Shown one piece after another: positions 39,701 through 51,267 of a stretch of DNA of 64,000 nt; position 1 is the stretch's first letter; each line of letters begins with the position of its first letter. The notes under the pieces are model-generated. The model was not told where the DNA came from and made no database searches. It was given only the letters and a program-made list of their open reading frames with translations. A program made the translations under genes and the position numbers. Location of the stretch: NCBI GenBank assembly GCA_949710005.1, contig OX453275.1:8668481-8732480 (forward strand), given 5' to 3'. Origin of the DNA: Ricordea florida (Eukaryota > Cnidaria > Anthozoa > Corallimorpharia > Ricordeidae).

Positions 39701-42700
39701 TTTATGACCAGCTCATACTGGAGTAATGCAGGGTCCGTGATGATGAATTTGTGTTCTGAGGTGGAAATCAATCTCTTTCCTTCTATGTGAATCTACTCAA
39801 AATGAATCATAGTATGTAAAAAAATTTCAATAATATCACTTTCAAAAAAACTGCTAGGAAATTTATATATATAAACAAGGTCAAGCTGGGATTGAGTTTC
39901 ATTTAATTGGAATAAATCAATAAATTGACAATTGGCAATTTCATCTACTTAAAAAGTATAATAATTCATTGCTTTGTTTTGGGTTATGCACTTGTCACCG
40001 GAAACCCCCACCCCCACCCCGGGGAGACGTGGAGCATACGTGGGGATTTGTAAGTGCTTAGATGACTCACCAGCCCCCAGGGGTGGGGGAATAGTTCACT
40101 TTAGACAATTTATATTGTAGACGGGGACTGGACTCTAGTCCGAGCACATGGTCGATTGTTAAAAATGGCGGGTTTTGAAGGTGAGTATAACTATTTTTTT
40201 TGCCATTTTAATGCATTTGTGTTGTCCTTTATACAGACTCTTTCATGCATATTTCGCTATTAAATATTAACCAGTCTTTGAAAAATCCAAACCTTTAGTC
40301 GGGGCTTAGACTAAAAATTCTCCCCTTTAAGGTGGGGCTTTTTCTTCCTTTTTTTCGTTCAGCCCCACGTCTCCCCGGGGTGGGGTGGGGTGTGTGGGGG
40401 TTTCCGGTGACAAGTGCATTACGCACTCTGTCAGCAACCAACAGAAGTGTCCCCAATCATGTTACAATGTTGTAATGTGAAATCTACGATAGCCCACTGT
40501 TTATGGGAAATGTTACTCGCGTGTTTCAATAAAGGGTGTAGGAAGTCAGTTGGAGTAGAGTAGCCGATGGTACATTTAACAAGGGGCCTTGAGAATCGGC
40601 TTTTACTTTAATACTTAAATTTAGCGGGGAAGTAGCTGATGTCTCAGATCCAAGAAGCCAATCATGCTCTTCATCAGACGTCTATTGAAACACGTACCTG
40701 ACCTCAATGAGTCAAATGAGTTAAATTTATATTAAACTCAATAGAATAATCTTAATATGCAATTTAACTGTTCATTTTTACCTTAGGAGAAAGAAGCCAG
40801 TAATCTCCTTCCTGGCACCCGATATAATTTGCTTCTGTGAATACTTGTGGCTGCTCTTGCAGCTGATAATCAGCCTTTAAATGTGATGCCAGCAACCGAA
40901 CACTTGTTGACGTCACTTTCTCTCCAAGCATAAACGTGCCTCCCCCAAAACTACTACTTAATGCATCTATAAATCGTTGCTTGGAATCGAATACACCAAC
41001 ATTTAACACGACGGTCCTGGAAGCATGAGCCCGTGTTAATTACGGAATGTTGAATCATGAAATCAAAAACATTACACTTCTAATCTGTGCACCACTAGCA
41101 TCACAAGACCTATACAGTTTGTCATTACTTTCACAAATAATCTTGGGGTATACGCATAATTGTTTGGGCACCAAAACACAAAACCTTCAATCCTTTAATA
41201 ATATTAATATATTGACTAGTAAGTATAAACCCGGTGGCACGTTTCTCGATAGCCTTGCAAGGGTTGTTTCTAGTTGTCGTCACTCGACTCTCACAACCAG
41301 CAATTTTTAGTCCAGGCACGTTGGAAAAGTAAATTGTATTGTCTCACATTTCGATTTACAAATAAAGTACCTTATGTGTGCCTGGGAAGCTGACTACTAT
41401 CTTTTGACTCTGCGGGGACTTAACACTACCGTAAAAAATGTCTGCAAATAATACTATCAATACAAAATTTTACAATAACTGAGCGAATTCTCGCGCGCTG
41501 ATTGGCTAATTTTTATCATCAATAAGAGTACAGACACATAAAATTTTAATTTATGCAAGGTTTTTTCGCGTGATAAGTGAGCTGTCAAACAGTCAGATTT
41601 TTACCCAATCAAATTGTATTACGTGTTGTCACAAGCCAATGAGAAGGCGAGGAAAGTTATTGAGAATAGTTGCGCCCTGATTGCGTCAATTTAAGTAAAA
41701 TTTAGCATTTTTCGAGTTTACTTGCTGTTTACTCGCGTTTTCTTTTCATTTAAGTCTTCATTTGACCTTTTTCGCGTTTTGTTATTGTAAAAAACAAATT
41801 GACGTCCGTTTTTTATGCGTCTGTCCTCTTATTGGTGATAAATTGCGTCATAACATTGTCAAAGTTTGTTGTAGATCCACTCGCCTATCGGCTCGTGGAT
41901 CTACAACACTTTGACAATGTTATGACGCAATTTATCATCAATAAGAGGACAGACGCATAAAAAACGGACGTCAATTTGTTAAGTAGATTGAGTTTGATTT
42001 TCCGGGTGAACGTAGTCCTGAATAGGCTGTTGTATTGTTGACAGTGATTCCGTTCAGGACTACGTTCACCCGGACGATGAGTTCAAACCTTTCACACTAA
42101 TACTATCAATAGTTTGTGCTATCAATCTTGTTTAAAAAAATGAGCCGAAGTCAGAAGTCGAGAACTATTCAGTCAGATTTTAGGACTAATCCGCGATTTA
42201 TGACCAAATAAAGCAACGCATAAAACATGTGATTGACAGCTAATTAATTATGACAACCGCAATTTTAGCAATTTGGAATTTTGAAAAACCCATTGTTTGG
42301 GTCATTCTTTTTTACAGTCTTTTCCAAATTAATTGACGTCCGTTTTTTATGCGTCTGTCCTCTTATTGATGATAAATTGCGTCATAACATTGTCAAAGTT
42401 TGTTGTAGATCCACTCGCCTATCGGCTCGTGGATCTACAACACTTTGACAATGTTATGACGCAATTTATCATCAATAAGAGGACAGACGCATAAAAAACG
42501 GACGTCAATTAATTTGGAAAAGACTGTAAAAAAGAATGACCCAAACAATGGGCCTGCGCGCTGCAAGTGCTACAGAAGTGCCGAAATATAATTCAAAATG
42601 GAGCAACTCTATGGAAAAATTTGCCTCATTTCAGGAATAGTGTTATTACAGGAATACTGAATCTAGAATAAATTTATCAGCCGATTTTTCCCTGAAATAA

Positions 42701-44003
42701 TAGTTACCCTTGATATATTAGCTGTGGTCACACTACAGACTTTAACCTAGGTAAATTATCTAGGGCAGATTCATCAAAAATTCCCGAGGTAAATTCATGT
42801 CGGTTTTTTTTACCTAGGTAAAAAGTTCTGGGAAGGTCACACTACTGATATCAGCTCACAAGGTTTTCACGCACAGCTGATTATTTTAATGCGTGAATCG
42901 TGAATTCAGGAAAGCAAGATGCTCAGAGATCTAGCCGAGCAAAGAGACGTTTTTTTCTTTTTAATTATCATTAAGACAGGGAAAGACGTAGACGACTGGT
43001 GCCCAAAAAGAGTTTTTCACAGCGTGAGCTATGTCCGGTACTGTCATCAAGACCTTCGCCGATGAGCGGCTATTGGCTGACAACCTCGGCATTTCATTTT
43101 CCCCTAGCTATCGCTTTGGGGTAGCTGTGAAGGGAAACTCTTTTGTTCCGCGAGACATATTCAAGCCCCAGAGCGGAATAAATTTTCCCCAACGTTACCT
43201 AGGGAAAAATCGGTCACACTTAAAAAATCAAGTTTCCCTAGGTTAACTGTCAACAAAAGTCGAGTCTATCAAGGTAAAAAGTCTGCAGTTTGATCACAAC
43301 TCACCTTTGTTGTGAGACAAAGGTTTAAGCTCAATTATATAAACACACGTACTTGGCCGCCGGCTTAAATAAATCTAATGCCACACGATATTTGCACACT
43401 ATTTTGCTACCTGAACCAGATCAAGAATGCCTGTAGCAAAATCCAATCACTCAAAAAGAAAATTTCATCAGTACAAAGGGGCACTGTAGAACACGTGCTT
43501 GAGATCCTGTCCAACACACAGTATAAAAATCACACATCATACATCACATCAACGTAAAAGCTTTACCTTGATTCCAGCTTTCCTCGAATGATTGTCGAGC
43601 AAACACAAACCCACTGCCCTGCTTCCTTGACATTCGAGTTTATCTCTCCCACAACTTTCAACGTGAAGTCTCCAAATACACGTAAGCCGCCGGAACCAAA
43701 ATAGGTTTTACCATCTTGAGTGATGAACCGGATTTCGCCTGAGATACCCTGATAGTCAAGGAATTAAATTGAGAATTTCACAGAAAAACAACGGGAATAC
43801 TAAAGCTCTGCGCGATCACCCGGGCTCAGTAGGCTCAGTAACTAACCTAGCTTGGCAGTAAGGCTATTTGCTAAGTGTAGGACTAGACCTTACCGACCAA
43901 GGCCACATTCCAGGAACTGCGAGCTACCAAATAGAGAGAGAAAAAAGCTAAAAACAAAAAAGAAAGGTTAATAATGCACCTCTACTGGTTCTTCGTCTGA
44001 CAT
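33730..44003 (-). CDS. Predicted P-loop ATPase, complete 13-exon host gene (662 aa)
   Basis: Exons: 44003-43980, 43748-43567, 41016-40782, 39792-39656, 39556-39444, 38774-38624, 37920-37732, 37531-37417, 37152-36988, 36581-36423, 35421-35308, 34490-34307, 33950-33730. All borders are GT-AG, all phases agree, and the sum is 1,989 nt. A Walker A-like SETKCVGKS (GKS at 246-248; first Gly replaced by Glu) and Walker B VVFIDDPD (D298-D299) mark an ATPase core. The N-terminal ~200 residues are beta-rich and unknown. The ATPase resembles DUF927/viral D5-like helicase ATPases, seen in several cnidarian genes, but the family call is tentative. AATAAA follows the stop closely, supporting an end here. 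Introns hold MITEs. Confidence 0.78.
35035..35155. repeat. Palindromic TCCATGG-rich MITE
   Basis: GTGAAATACCTCCATTGAAT faces ATTGCATGGACATATTTCAC; several CCATGG words lie inside. In an intron of the ATPase gene. Confidence 0.55.
35517..35753. mobile_element. hAT-like MITE with 8-bp target duplication
   Basis: Inverted ends GGGTGATGTACAAAACACTG and its inverse bound 35525-35745; TAGTTCAG is repeated on both sides (35517-35524, 35746-35753). An 8-bp duplication is typical of hAT elements. No ORF. Confidence 0.75.
37800..37868. repeat. 17-bp perfect inverted repeat inside a coding exon
   Basis: GACCCTGACATCAACCG at 37801-37817 and its exact inverse at 37852-37868 lie within exon 7 of the ATPase gene. 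They encode DPDINRP and RLMSGS respectively. Confidence 0.85.
39986..40419. mobile_element. MITE with ~26-bp TIRs
   Basis: ATGCACTTGTCACCGGAAAC begins it and the inverse ends it; the interior has a second inverted pair around CCCCGGGGAGACGTGG. Intron of the ATPase gene. Confidence 0.8.
41465..41792. other. Left part of a palindromic MITE family member
   Basis: TTTACAATAACTGAGCGAAT here recurs at 63626 with the same downstream blocks, so this stretch belongs with the palindrome next to it. Confidence 0.6.
41793..41980. repeat. Near-perfect 188-bp palindrome (copy 1)
   Basis: AACAAATTGACGTCCGTTTT at the start is mirrored at the end with only isolated mismatches; the centre is TCGCCTATCGGCTC. 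Arms of about 87 bp. Confidence 0.9.
42001..42074. repeat. Hairpin with 22-bp perfect arms
   Basis: TCCGGGTGAACGTAGTCCTG... at 42001-42022 is exactly inverted at 42053-42074; a short MITE lying between the two large palindromes. Confidence 0.85.
42289..42552. repeat. Near-perfect 264-bp palindrome (copy 2)
   Basis: Outer arms begin CCCATTGTTTGGGTCATTC; the inner 180 bp are nearly identical to copy 1. Arms of about 125 bp. Confidence 0.9.
42723..43301. mobile_element. TIR element, non-autonomous (~580 bp)
   Basis: TGTGGTCACACTACAGACTT faces AAGTCTGCAGTTTGATCACA; inner CCTAGG-containing words are also mirrored. The small ORF at 43031 has no family features. Confidence 0.6.
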
Positions 44004-44521
44004 GATACACAGAATGCAGTGAAATACCGTCCTGATTTATAAACTTGCAAATCGCGGCAGTGTTTCTCAAAGAATGAATGTCACATGGAACTTTTCACAC
44101 TGTTGCAGGGTGGCGCACCTCGGCAGATTTCCGATGTCAATCAATCAATCTGTCACTGTGGTACCTTTTCCTCAAAGAGCATCCCTTCTTATATCGCGCG
44201 CGTTCCATTTAGTCAAAATTTCCGGAATTTCCGCCGCAAATGGAACACGCGCGTTTCGTCAGTCCCACTGGAAAATTAACCAAAAAAGAGAAAAGCCTAA
44301 AAAGGTGGGCCCGTTTTCCCGGTTGGAATTTCGTGTTCCATTTACACGTTTCTGAAAAAAGTTATCTAAAAAGTCACTTTGTATATTCTACAAACCGAAA
44401 ATTTAGCCATTTTTTAAGGCTAATTGTTTTCAAATATATACACCTTTTTAGCCAGTAATCAACGGCAAAATATTTTCCATCTATATGTGGAAACGTTCCA
44501 CTTAGCCATGAATTAACGGCT
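44004..44521. promoter_or_regulatory. Upstream region of the ATPase gene with repeated GTTCCATTT
   Basis: GCGCGTTCCATTT at ~44200 is mirrored by AAATGGAACACGCGC at ~44237; more copies of GTTCCATTT or GTTCCACTT occur at ~44334 and ~44498. It could be promoter or MITE; not resolved. Confidence 0.35.
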
Positions 44522-45560
44522 AAATACCGTAAACTGCCGCTTAAAGCCCTGGGCTTGTACAGGTTCGTAAGGGGTTTTGGGTGGGCTTATATCCGGATGG
44601 GCTTATAAGCAACGGCACTGTTGATCGACGTATAATAGGCCATTAACACGTTCCAATCACTACACGTAATTACCGAAACTTTGTCAAGATTAAGCTTAAG
44701 TCTATAAATAAAGGACACATCCACCGTACTATTTTGCCATGTTTTACGTTTACTATACCATGCTTATTCTGTCACTTTCCCTTTATGGAACCAGTTGGTC
44801 AATAATCAAACCTTCGTGTCCTCGTATTACAGCAGATTCGCAGCTAGGACAATTTAGATCGTGCAATCTATGCTTATATAAGTCCGCCTTTCGTCGCCGT
44901 GAATTACACATTTTTCATTAAAAACGAAAATATATGTTTAGAAGAATTCCTCATGCTTCAAATGGCAGTTTCAATCCTTATATAATTACAAATAAGGAAG
45001 CCCATATGGTTAATGGAAATCCAGCAGGAAATATTTTACTAAAGAATTATCGGAACCATTGTGTTCTTCAAACCTCCCAGCAGTGCAAATGCATTTCAAG
45101 AATTACTGCTTAGATGTCACAGTTCCAGGAAAGTTCTCCTGTGCAATTGACTGTTTTATGGAATTGAGCTGTTACACTTTTAAAAATGCAATTGCCTACG
45201 TGGAACGTCATGAAGTTTTTGAAATGCTATATACAACATGTGTGCACACAAAGAAATCAATATACCCTCTGTGTAATGTTCCAAAATCTACAAAACACAA
45301 AACTAGCTTTCCACACGTTCCATAGAAAGGAAATTATTTCACCTCGTTGGCACTTGCCGAGAGGTACATCTAGTTTAATTTATTTGTTACTCTTACAACT
45401 GATTGAAGCCTTAAAAAGGCAGCAATAAATCGAATTCAGTTGAAACAACACTGGAGGGGGGCTTATAATCGGATGTATTTTTTGGTTTGCATGTAGGTGG
45501 GCCTATAACCGAGGGGGGCTTATAATCGGATGGGCTTATAAGCAGCAGTTTACGGTATTT
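44522..45560. mobile_element. TIR element, non-autonomous (~1,040 bp)
   Basis: AAATACCGTAAACTGCCGCT faces AGCAGTTTACGGTATTT. GGGCTTATAATCGGATG words recur near both ends. Two small ORFs inside (44739-44921, 45059-45325) are unrecognised. Confidence 0.75.
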
Positions 45561-45573
45561 CTTCAGTGTGGTC

Positions 45574-46312
45574 GTGTTTTCACTAGGAAAATCTTAGCTA
45601 GTTAAAGCCAGAAAACACTTTCTAGTGTTTAGCGAGTTAACAATGCCAACTGTTTTCACAAGGAAAAACAACGGGTTTTCTCGCCTTTTCGACAGGAAAC
45701 TCACGCAGAGTTATACTACCTCGCAAGATGGTTTAACTTGTCCCAACAAATACCGCAGCCAATCGCATCGCGTGTACTGACAGATGACTGCCAAACAATC
45801 TGGCAAATTATTTTCCAGACTCTCGCCTCGTGGTTCTTCCGAAACAAAACCCCGTATGCTTGTAAACGTGGCTGACGAATTGCAAAACTCTTCCCAATTC
45901 TTTCGCCGTTTTACAATTTAGATGCTCAGATCCCTCGTTCAGGGCCTTACCTGTTTCCCGCATTACGGGCAAGCAGCAGTTCTTCTAAGTTCCTATACCA
46001 CATGCGTCACCCTCGACAAGCTCAGTCCCTCCGCATCTGCCGAGACATTAATCGCATCCTCTGAACGAAACTCCTTATCTTTCGCAAAAATATAGCGAGA
46101 ATCAGTACTGGTGAACCCATTAGGAGCGCTTCCTCTCCCGCCATTTTTTAAAGTTGTGCGGATTTGTAATTTGAATCTTGCGAGTTATTAGTGGCTTAAA
46201 ATTTCCCAGTAAAAACAGATGTCACGTTAACTAGCTAATGTCGGTCTGTAAACAAACACCTAGGGTCACCTAGGAAAAATGTTTAGCTAGTTAATCGGCC
46301 TAGTGAAAACAC
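45574..46312. mobile_element. TIR element, non-autonomous (~740 bp)
   Basis: GTGTTTTCACTAGG and the inner block TTAGCTAGTTAA are mirrored at the right end. It follows the previous element by 13 bp. No transposase. Confidence 0.75.
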
Positions 46313-46338
46313 AGCCTGTATTTGTAGAGGAAGTCAAA

Positions 46339-46401
46339 CTTAGCGAACTTGTTTTTTATCTTTTTCTATATAGAAAAAGATAAAAAAACAAGTTCGCTAG
46401 G
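46339..46401. repeat. 62-bp almost perfect palindrome
   Basis: TTAGCGAACTTGTTTTTTAT..., centre CTATATAG, then the inverse. One base differs in length between arms. Confidence 0.85.
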
Positions 46402-48689
46402 CAAAAGAGATGGGTAATCCATCTTTTCCCAAGTTATTTGCCTTTGATTCACTAACACATGATTGTGCTATAATTTTTTCAGGGGGCTTCAGATTTGTCC
46501 ACATAGGAGTATTGTTTACGCATAGCAAACGAGGGCAAAAGTAAAACATTGTTTCGGTGGCGAAATTTTGTTCAAAAGGAACGTGCAAGCCTTTGACAAA
46601 AACCGTTATTTCACCTTCTTTTCGTTCTTTCCTGCAGGCTCTACAGCGGGGCGTTACCGTCCTTTCTTTTTGGTTTCAACGCCTGCGTGCCAATACAGGT
46701 TATTTCCATTTCTATTGTCTTTTGATAAAATGTCTCGCACTTTTTCCCTTCTAGTGGAGAAAGAGTGGGTTTCTTTTAGTTTATGTTCCTCTGGAATAGC
46801 ACTTGGCGAATTGGCTAACATTAAAGATACCTCTTCTTTAGTTAAAAATAATTGCTGTAAAATAGCGCTGTTCTCTGGAAGTTTACAAATAAATAAGTAG
46901 ACCCAGAGGAAATCAAAATCATAATCATAATCTTGAAATCAAATAAAACTTATTGACGTTGGGTAGACTTTTAAAGAAGTAATAATATGGCCTGTAGATA
47001 CATTGTTATTGTCTCTTAGCAGCTTACTTCATATGTTGTGAGGCTATTGAAACTGAATAAAAAAATTACCCGCGACATTTACCCGCGACCCGCGACCCGC
47101 GAAAATTAGATACTCCCTGTACGAACTAGAAGGACCGTGCAAGGGAAAGGCTGGGGAGGTTCATTACCGGCCAAGAGGTGGTATTTATGTTAGGTTGCGT
47201 GTCTCGCTCGCAGCCGTTTTTGTCTCGTCAAGCTAAATGGTCGTGAGGGAAGATAGGATAAAGAACGTCAGAAGCCAGTGAAACCTGGAGAAGGCCGTGG
47301 ACGAACGACTTTTGTTGTGTGGCTGACTGGAAAATATTTCTTTTTAGCAAGAGTGATCTTAGAGTAGGGGGCTTTTGACACGGTAGGACGTTTCAAGTTG
47401 GAAACAATGAAAATTTGAATCATGGAATGACAGGAAAAATATTTTTCATGATGTTACTAGCTCAGTCAATTCCAAGCAATAACTATCCCTCCTCCCTGGG
47501 CATTTGTGGAGCGTTTGTATAAATTTTTGTTCAGAACCGCTGCAGTCGCAAAATAGGAGCAGAGGATTCAAGGGGTGGGATAAGTTTGATCAGCAACAAT
47601 ACAATACATATTAAAATGTAATTTATTGCAACAGCGTAATAAATGATTAAGATTTAATCTTTTACATCCACTCTATGATAGTGATCATGAGTAGTTATTG
47701 ATAATTAAATCTGGTTGACAGTATTGGTACAGCCATTATGTAAGTCTCTGAGGAGGTTGTTGGGGCTCCTGTTATCTTGATTTCAATAGGAGACCGCCAA
47801 TTTTTATTTCTTTCAAAAGTTGGTCTTTCAAAAACTAGTCGGATTATTTGACGAAACCGACAGATATATTCTGCTTACTGTAAATCAAGTTATTTGCTGT
47901 CAAGTCAAAGTTAATTTAGTTGATGGCAAATTATTTATAAAACTTAAACTTGTTGGAAATTAATATTTACAAGAAACCGTTAACCTAAAACGTTTTCCAC
48001 AATTTTGTAGGTGCTACATGCTGTCTAACTGGCTAGTTCTTGTTGATACAGAAAACACGAATGCTATTAATCTAAAGTTATGCTTGTTCCACAAACTAAG
48101 AAAACTCGCGAATTTGAATTTGAAATTTAAAAGTTCGTTTTTGGAGCCCAAAGCGGCTGATCCGGTGGATATATTTTGGAAGAAAATATCGCCATACTAT
48201 TTTAGATGTGGCCGTCTGGCCTGTATTTGACGTTCTTTTCAAGTCTGTGTGTTTCTACCTTTTCGTTCTTGATTTGCCATTGAGCTCTTAATTAAAATTT
48301 TTAGGACAACTAAAAAAAAATCGTTTCTCATCCCATTGCATTTGTTTAGTGATAAGAGTGACTTAACGGCTAATTTATTATTATGTCTGTAGACAAAATT
48401 TATTGCAAATTTAGCCGTTGTCTAAAAACCGATGATACTATTGGTAACAACTACTGCAACAAAAGAACCCTTCGTTTGTAAAGCCAATGAGTCTCCGGGT
48501 TAGCAGAGACTGAGGGGCCACTTGAGGAGAATGGGAATTCCGAACATAAAAAAAAAACGATGCTAAAGTCTGTCCTCCTTGGATCGGCGCATATCTTAAG
48601 AAAAGTAAACAGATGTTTATTGAGAAAACCAACCTAATAAGTTAGTGGTTCAACAGAAGGGTCCTCATTAACCTAAAATGGCGCAGGAG
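46402..48689. other. Gene-poor stretch
   Basis: Short overlapping ORFs only. A small run of (ACCCGCG)n lies near 47078-47102. No gene or element boundary seen. Confidence 0.4.
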
Positions 48690-48845
48690 GGTCACAGTCC
48701 AGTATTGGTTTTCGGCAGTACAGTTATGGTTTTATACAGTCTAGTTTTAGTTCTTGCACAGTTTTAATTTTAACAGAGTCCAGTTTTATTTTTACACAGT
48801 TCAGTTGTATTTTTTTACACAGTGCAGTTTTATTTTTTAAAAAAA
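48690..48845. repeat. Degenerate ~25-bp tandem repeat
   Basis: About six units of ACAGT-x-CAGTTTTA-x-TTTT type; the copies differ by a few bases each. Confidence 0.7.
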
Positions 48846-49244
48846 TTTCAGTGTTTATTTCTAATTAGCTACAAAATCTCTCTAATCATCTAACAAAACC
48901 GCGGGAATTTCAATTCGGCGCCATCTTTGATTCCAATGAACAAATCTTTAAGATATACCGGTACCAAAAATGTAAAATGTATATCAATTTTTTAATAAAT
49001 AAAAACGGTAAATAAACAAATATGTACAAATATTATAAATGTACTGAGATTTACTATATCATAATTCGACAAATAAAAATCATTTCACTAGTGAAAATTA
49101 TCGTATGACCAATCACCGGCCGCAGACGAAATCTTCACTAGTGAAAAAAATCGTACCGTTTTTCCTGCCTTTCCCTGTCGGCTTTCACTAAGAAAAACAG
49201 AAAAGTGATGGCGTCGTCTTCGGCCAGTTCAAGGCTCGCAGATA
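48846..49244. other. AT-rich stretch with paired TTCACTAGTGAAAA words
   Basis: The palindrome CACTAGTG occurs near 49087 and 49136; nothing else recognised. Confidence 0.4.
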
Positions 49245-49246
49245 TA

Positions 49247-50254
49247 CAGGGTGTCCCAAAAGTTCGTTCCTCTACTTTATAAGTCTTTATTTCAGTACTA
49301 TTGGACTTCGTAAGCAAATCATTTACACAAAAGTTGTGTCTTCCAATCTAATTCACTATTTTCATACTTGCTGTGCCATCTTTTGACTCGAGTATTCCAT
49401 TTGTGTACCTCCGCGCCAAAGGTGCGCGTGCGCGAGTATATTTTCCAGCCACATGATTTTTGTATTTCATAGCCCGGATTGCTCGAACTCCTTCCTTGTT
49501 TCTTTGTGAATATCACGAAAGATAAACCCCCTTAACGCAAAAACGTCCAGCTACGTGAAAGCCGTAAGCATGTATACATGTATTTCGATTTACTGGCCTA
49601 TCTGTTGTAGAGACTGCTAAAAAAATGGAAAAATCTAAACGTTTGAATGGTAAAATGATCATGGAGAAATTAAGGCTTTGAAGACAAGAAACGAAGGGGA
49701 AAACCAAAAGTCCTGAAGAAAGCAGCTAAAATAGTTTTAAAAAAGGCTGGATACAAAATAAAAGATTCGACGAGAAAGCTTTCACATGGTTAGCAAGCCA
49801 AGTTCAGAAAGGGTCATGAAAAGCGAATGTTTAAAATTAGAGGCGCCTGAGATGGCAAAAAACGCGATCTGCTTGTCTCAAATTTTTAAAGAAGTACAAA
49901 AGCCTTGCTGTGGAAGGGGCAAGGATGATTATCTTTTTTGGATGAATGGCCAAAATTTATATTTTAGTCAGCTGCCTAAACTAAAAAATTTTGGTTTGGG
50001 TGTTGAACTAGCTCCTGTGCACTAGATGATAAAAGAGCTGAAAATTCATCAGCTGTGGATCGACAAGCCGTATCCCGCGCCACGCCGCAACGGCTACAGA
50101 ATGTGATAAAAAAAGGGCATGCCAGGTACTGAAATTTTGAATACATATACTCGATAGGGAAATAAACATCTTCTAGAACTTTCATGTTAAAATAGAGTTT
50201 TGATCAAAAGTTATAGTGCATGAAATTAGAGGAACGAACTTTTGGGACACCCTG
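49247..50254. mobile_element. Tc1/mariner-like element relic (1,008 bp) with TA duplication
   Basis: CAGGGTGTCCCAAAAGTTCG opens it and its inverse closes it; TA lies directly outside on both sides (49245-49246, 50255-50256). These termini are typical of mariner-type elements. Confidence 0.85.
49670..50190 (+). pseudogene. Mariner-type transposase relic
   Basis: Plus-strand reading gives FEDKKRRGKPKVLKKAAKIV and then a run of frames with many stops; a segment reading SFLDEWPKFIF may be the remains of the catalytic block. Too decayed to work; identified mainly from the flanking TIRs. Confidence 0.5.
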
Positions 50255-50256
50255 TA

Positions 50257-50926
50257 GTTTCAGTCGAGAAATTCAACGAAGGACAAGAAATGAAAACAAA
50301 AGAAAGAAAACTGAGCAGAATATTGCTTTGCTGTAGGAAGTTTTGACGCTTAAAGGCAAGTCAAGAGCTGTAGAAGAAATTAACCCCAGACGAACTCAAT
50401 TCATTCATAGGCGAATTCATTCATAACCGTCCGAAACAAGGACGACAACGAAGATTATGTGCCCTGTTAGTCCATCAGTTAGGGGCGGTTGTATGGCTCA
50501 CATAACTGGAAAAAACAAAAGTTGTGTAACCTTAATCTTTGACTGAAAATGCATGATGGCGAGGATAGAGCGGTAGCTTTCATTTTGTAACTGGAATTTA
50601 AAATTTGCCCTCCATACCCTTCTTTTGGCCGCCATCTTGGATTTATAAAGAAAACCTTTGATTTCCTCTTTAAAACACAAGATTTTGGTTTTGAAGTTTA
50701 TTTGAAAAAAGAGATGCCAGAGATGTTATTTTAGGATTGTTACAGCTATCGAACCTACTCATCTGCATCAATAAGTTACATGAGTAGAAGAAAATTATAG
50801 TTTATGCTTTCATGCACATATAGAAGAGTAGTTTTCTTCAGGAGTCTCTGGCTTGACTTTCCTGCTAGTCTACCGTGGTGGATCTCACATTCAGCACATC
50901 CACACTGACACTTCTTTAATTTACAG
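50257..50926. other. Non-coding stretch before the orphan exon
   Basis: No gene seen; short ORFs on both strands overlap. Confidence 0.4.
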
Positions 50927-51123
50927 GTCTCCTCGAGCTCGGCTACTCATCGCTCCTCCCCTCTACTCATCATAGCTCGGACTTATCCTTCATTGTTTCT
51001 GGGAAGTGGGACTGCTTTCCAGTTCCCTTTACCAGAGAAGGTAGAGATGACACCACAGCCTCTGATCGCCGAGAGTTTACACCGAAAAGGGTCCTTATCA
51101 TGCAAGCGATGAAAATTCCTTGG
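50927..51123 (+). CDS. Orphan coding exon, unrecognised
   Basis: TTAATTTACAG acceptor and TGG|GTAAGT donor bound 197 nt with 65 open codons: LLELGYSSLLPSTHHSSDLS, FIVSGKWDCFPVPFTREGRD, then TPKRVLIMQAMKIPW. The strong splice signals and protein-like composition support a real exon starting in phase 1 and ending in phase 0. I found no partner exons nearby: the satellite and TIR elements follow. I do not recognise the family. Confidence 0.5.
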
Positions 51124-51267
51124 GTAAGTTGCATAGACATTTTTAATATTCTGGTTTTCGTGCCTCTTCCTTTTTCCACGTGGCACTTTTCAAAGTCAAG
51201 GTCCAACGTAGCTATGAGAAAGCATTAGGATAAAGAGATCAGTATCATCAGGGTACATCAAGCAAGT

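Noticed and set aside
43031-43246. Small ORF starting MSGTVIKTFADERL
   Set aside because: Lies inside a TIR element, no family features and no splice partners.
44739-45325. Two small ORFs inside the 44522-45560 element
   Set aside because: No transposase motifs; composition not clearly coding.
49319-49707. Minus ORFs at the left of the mariner relic
   Set aside because: No transposase motifs in these frames; the relic coding reads on the plus strand.
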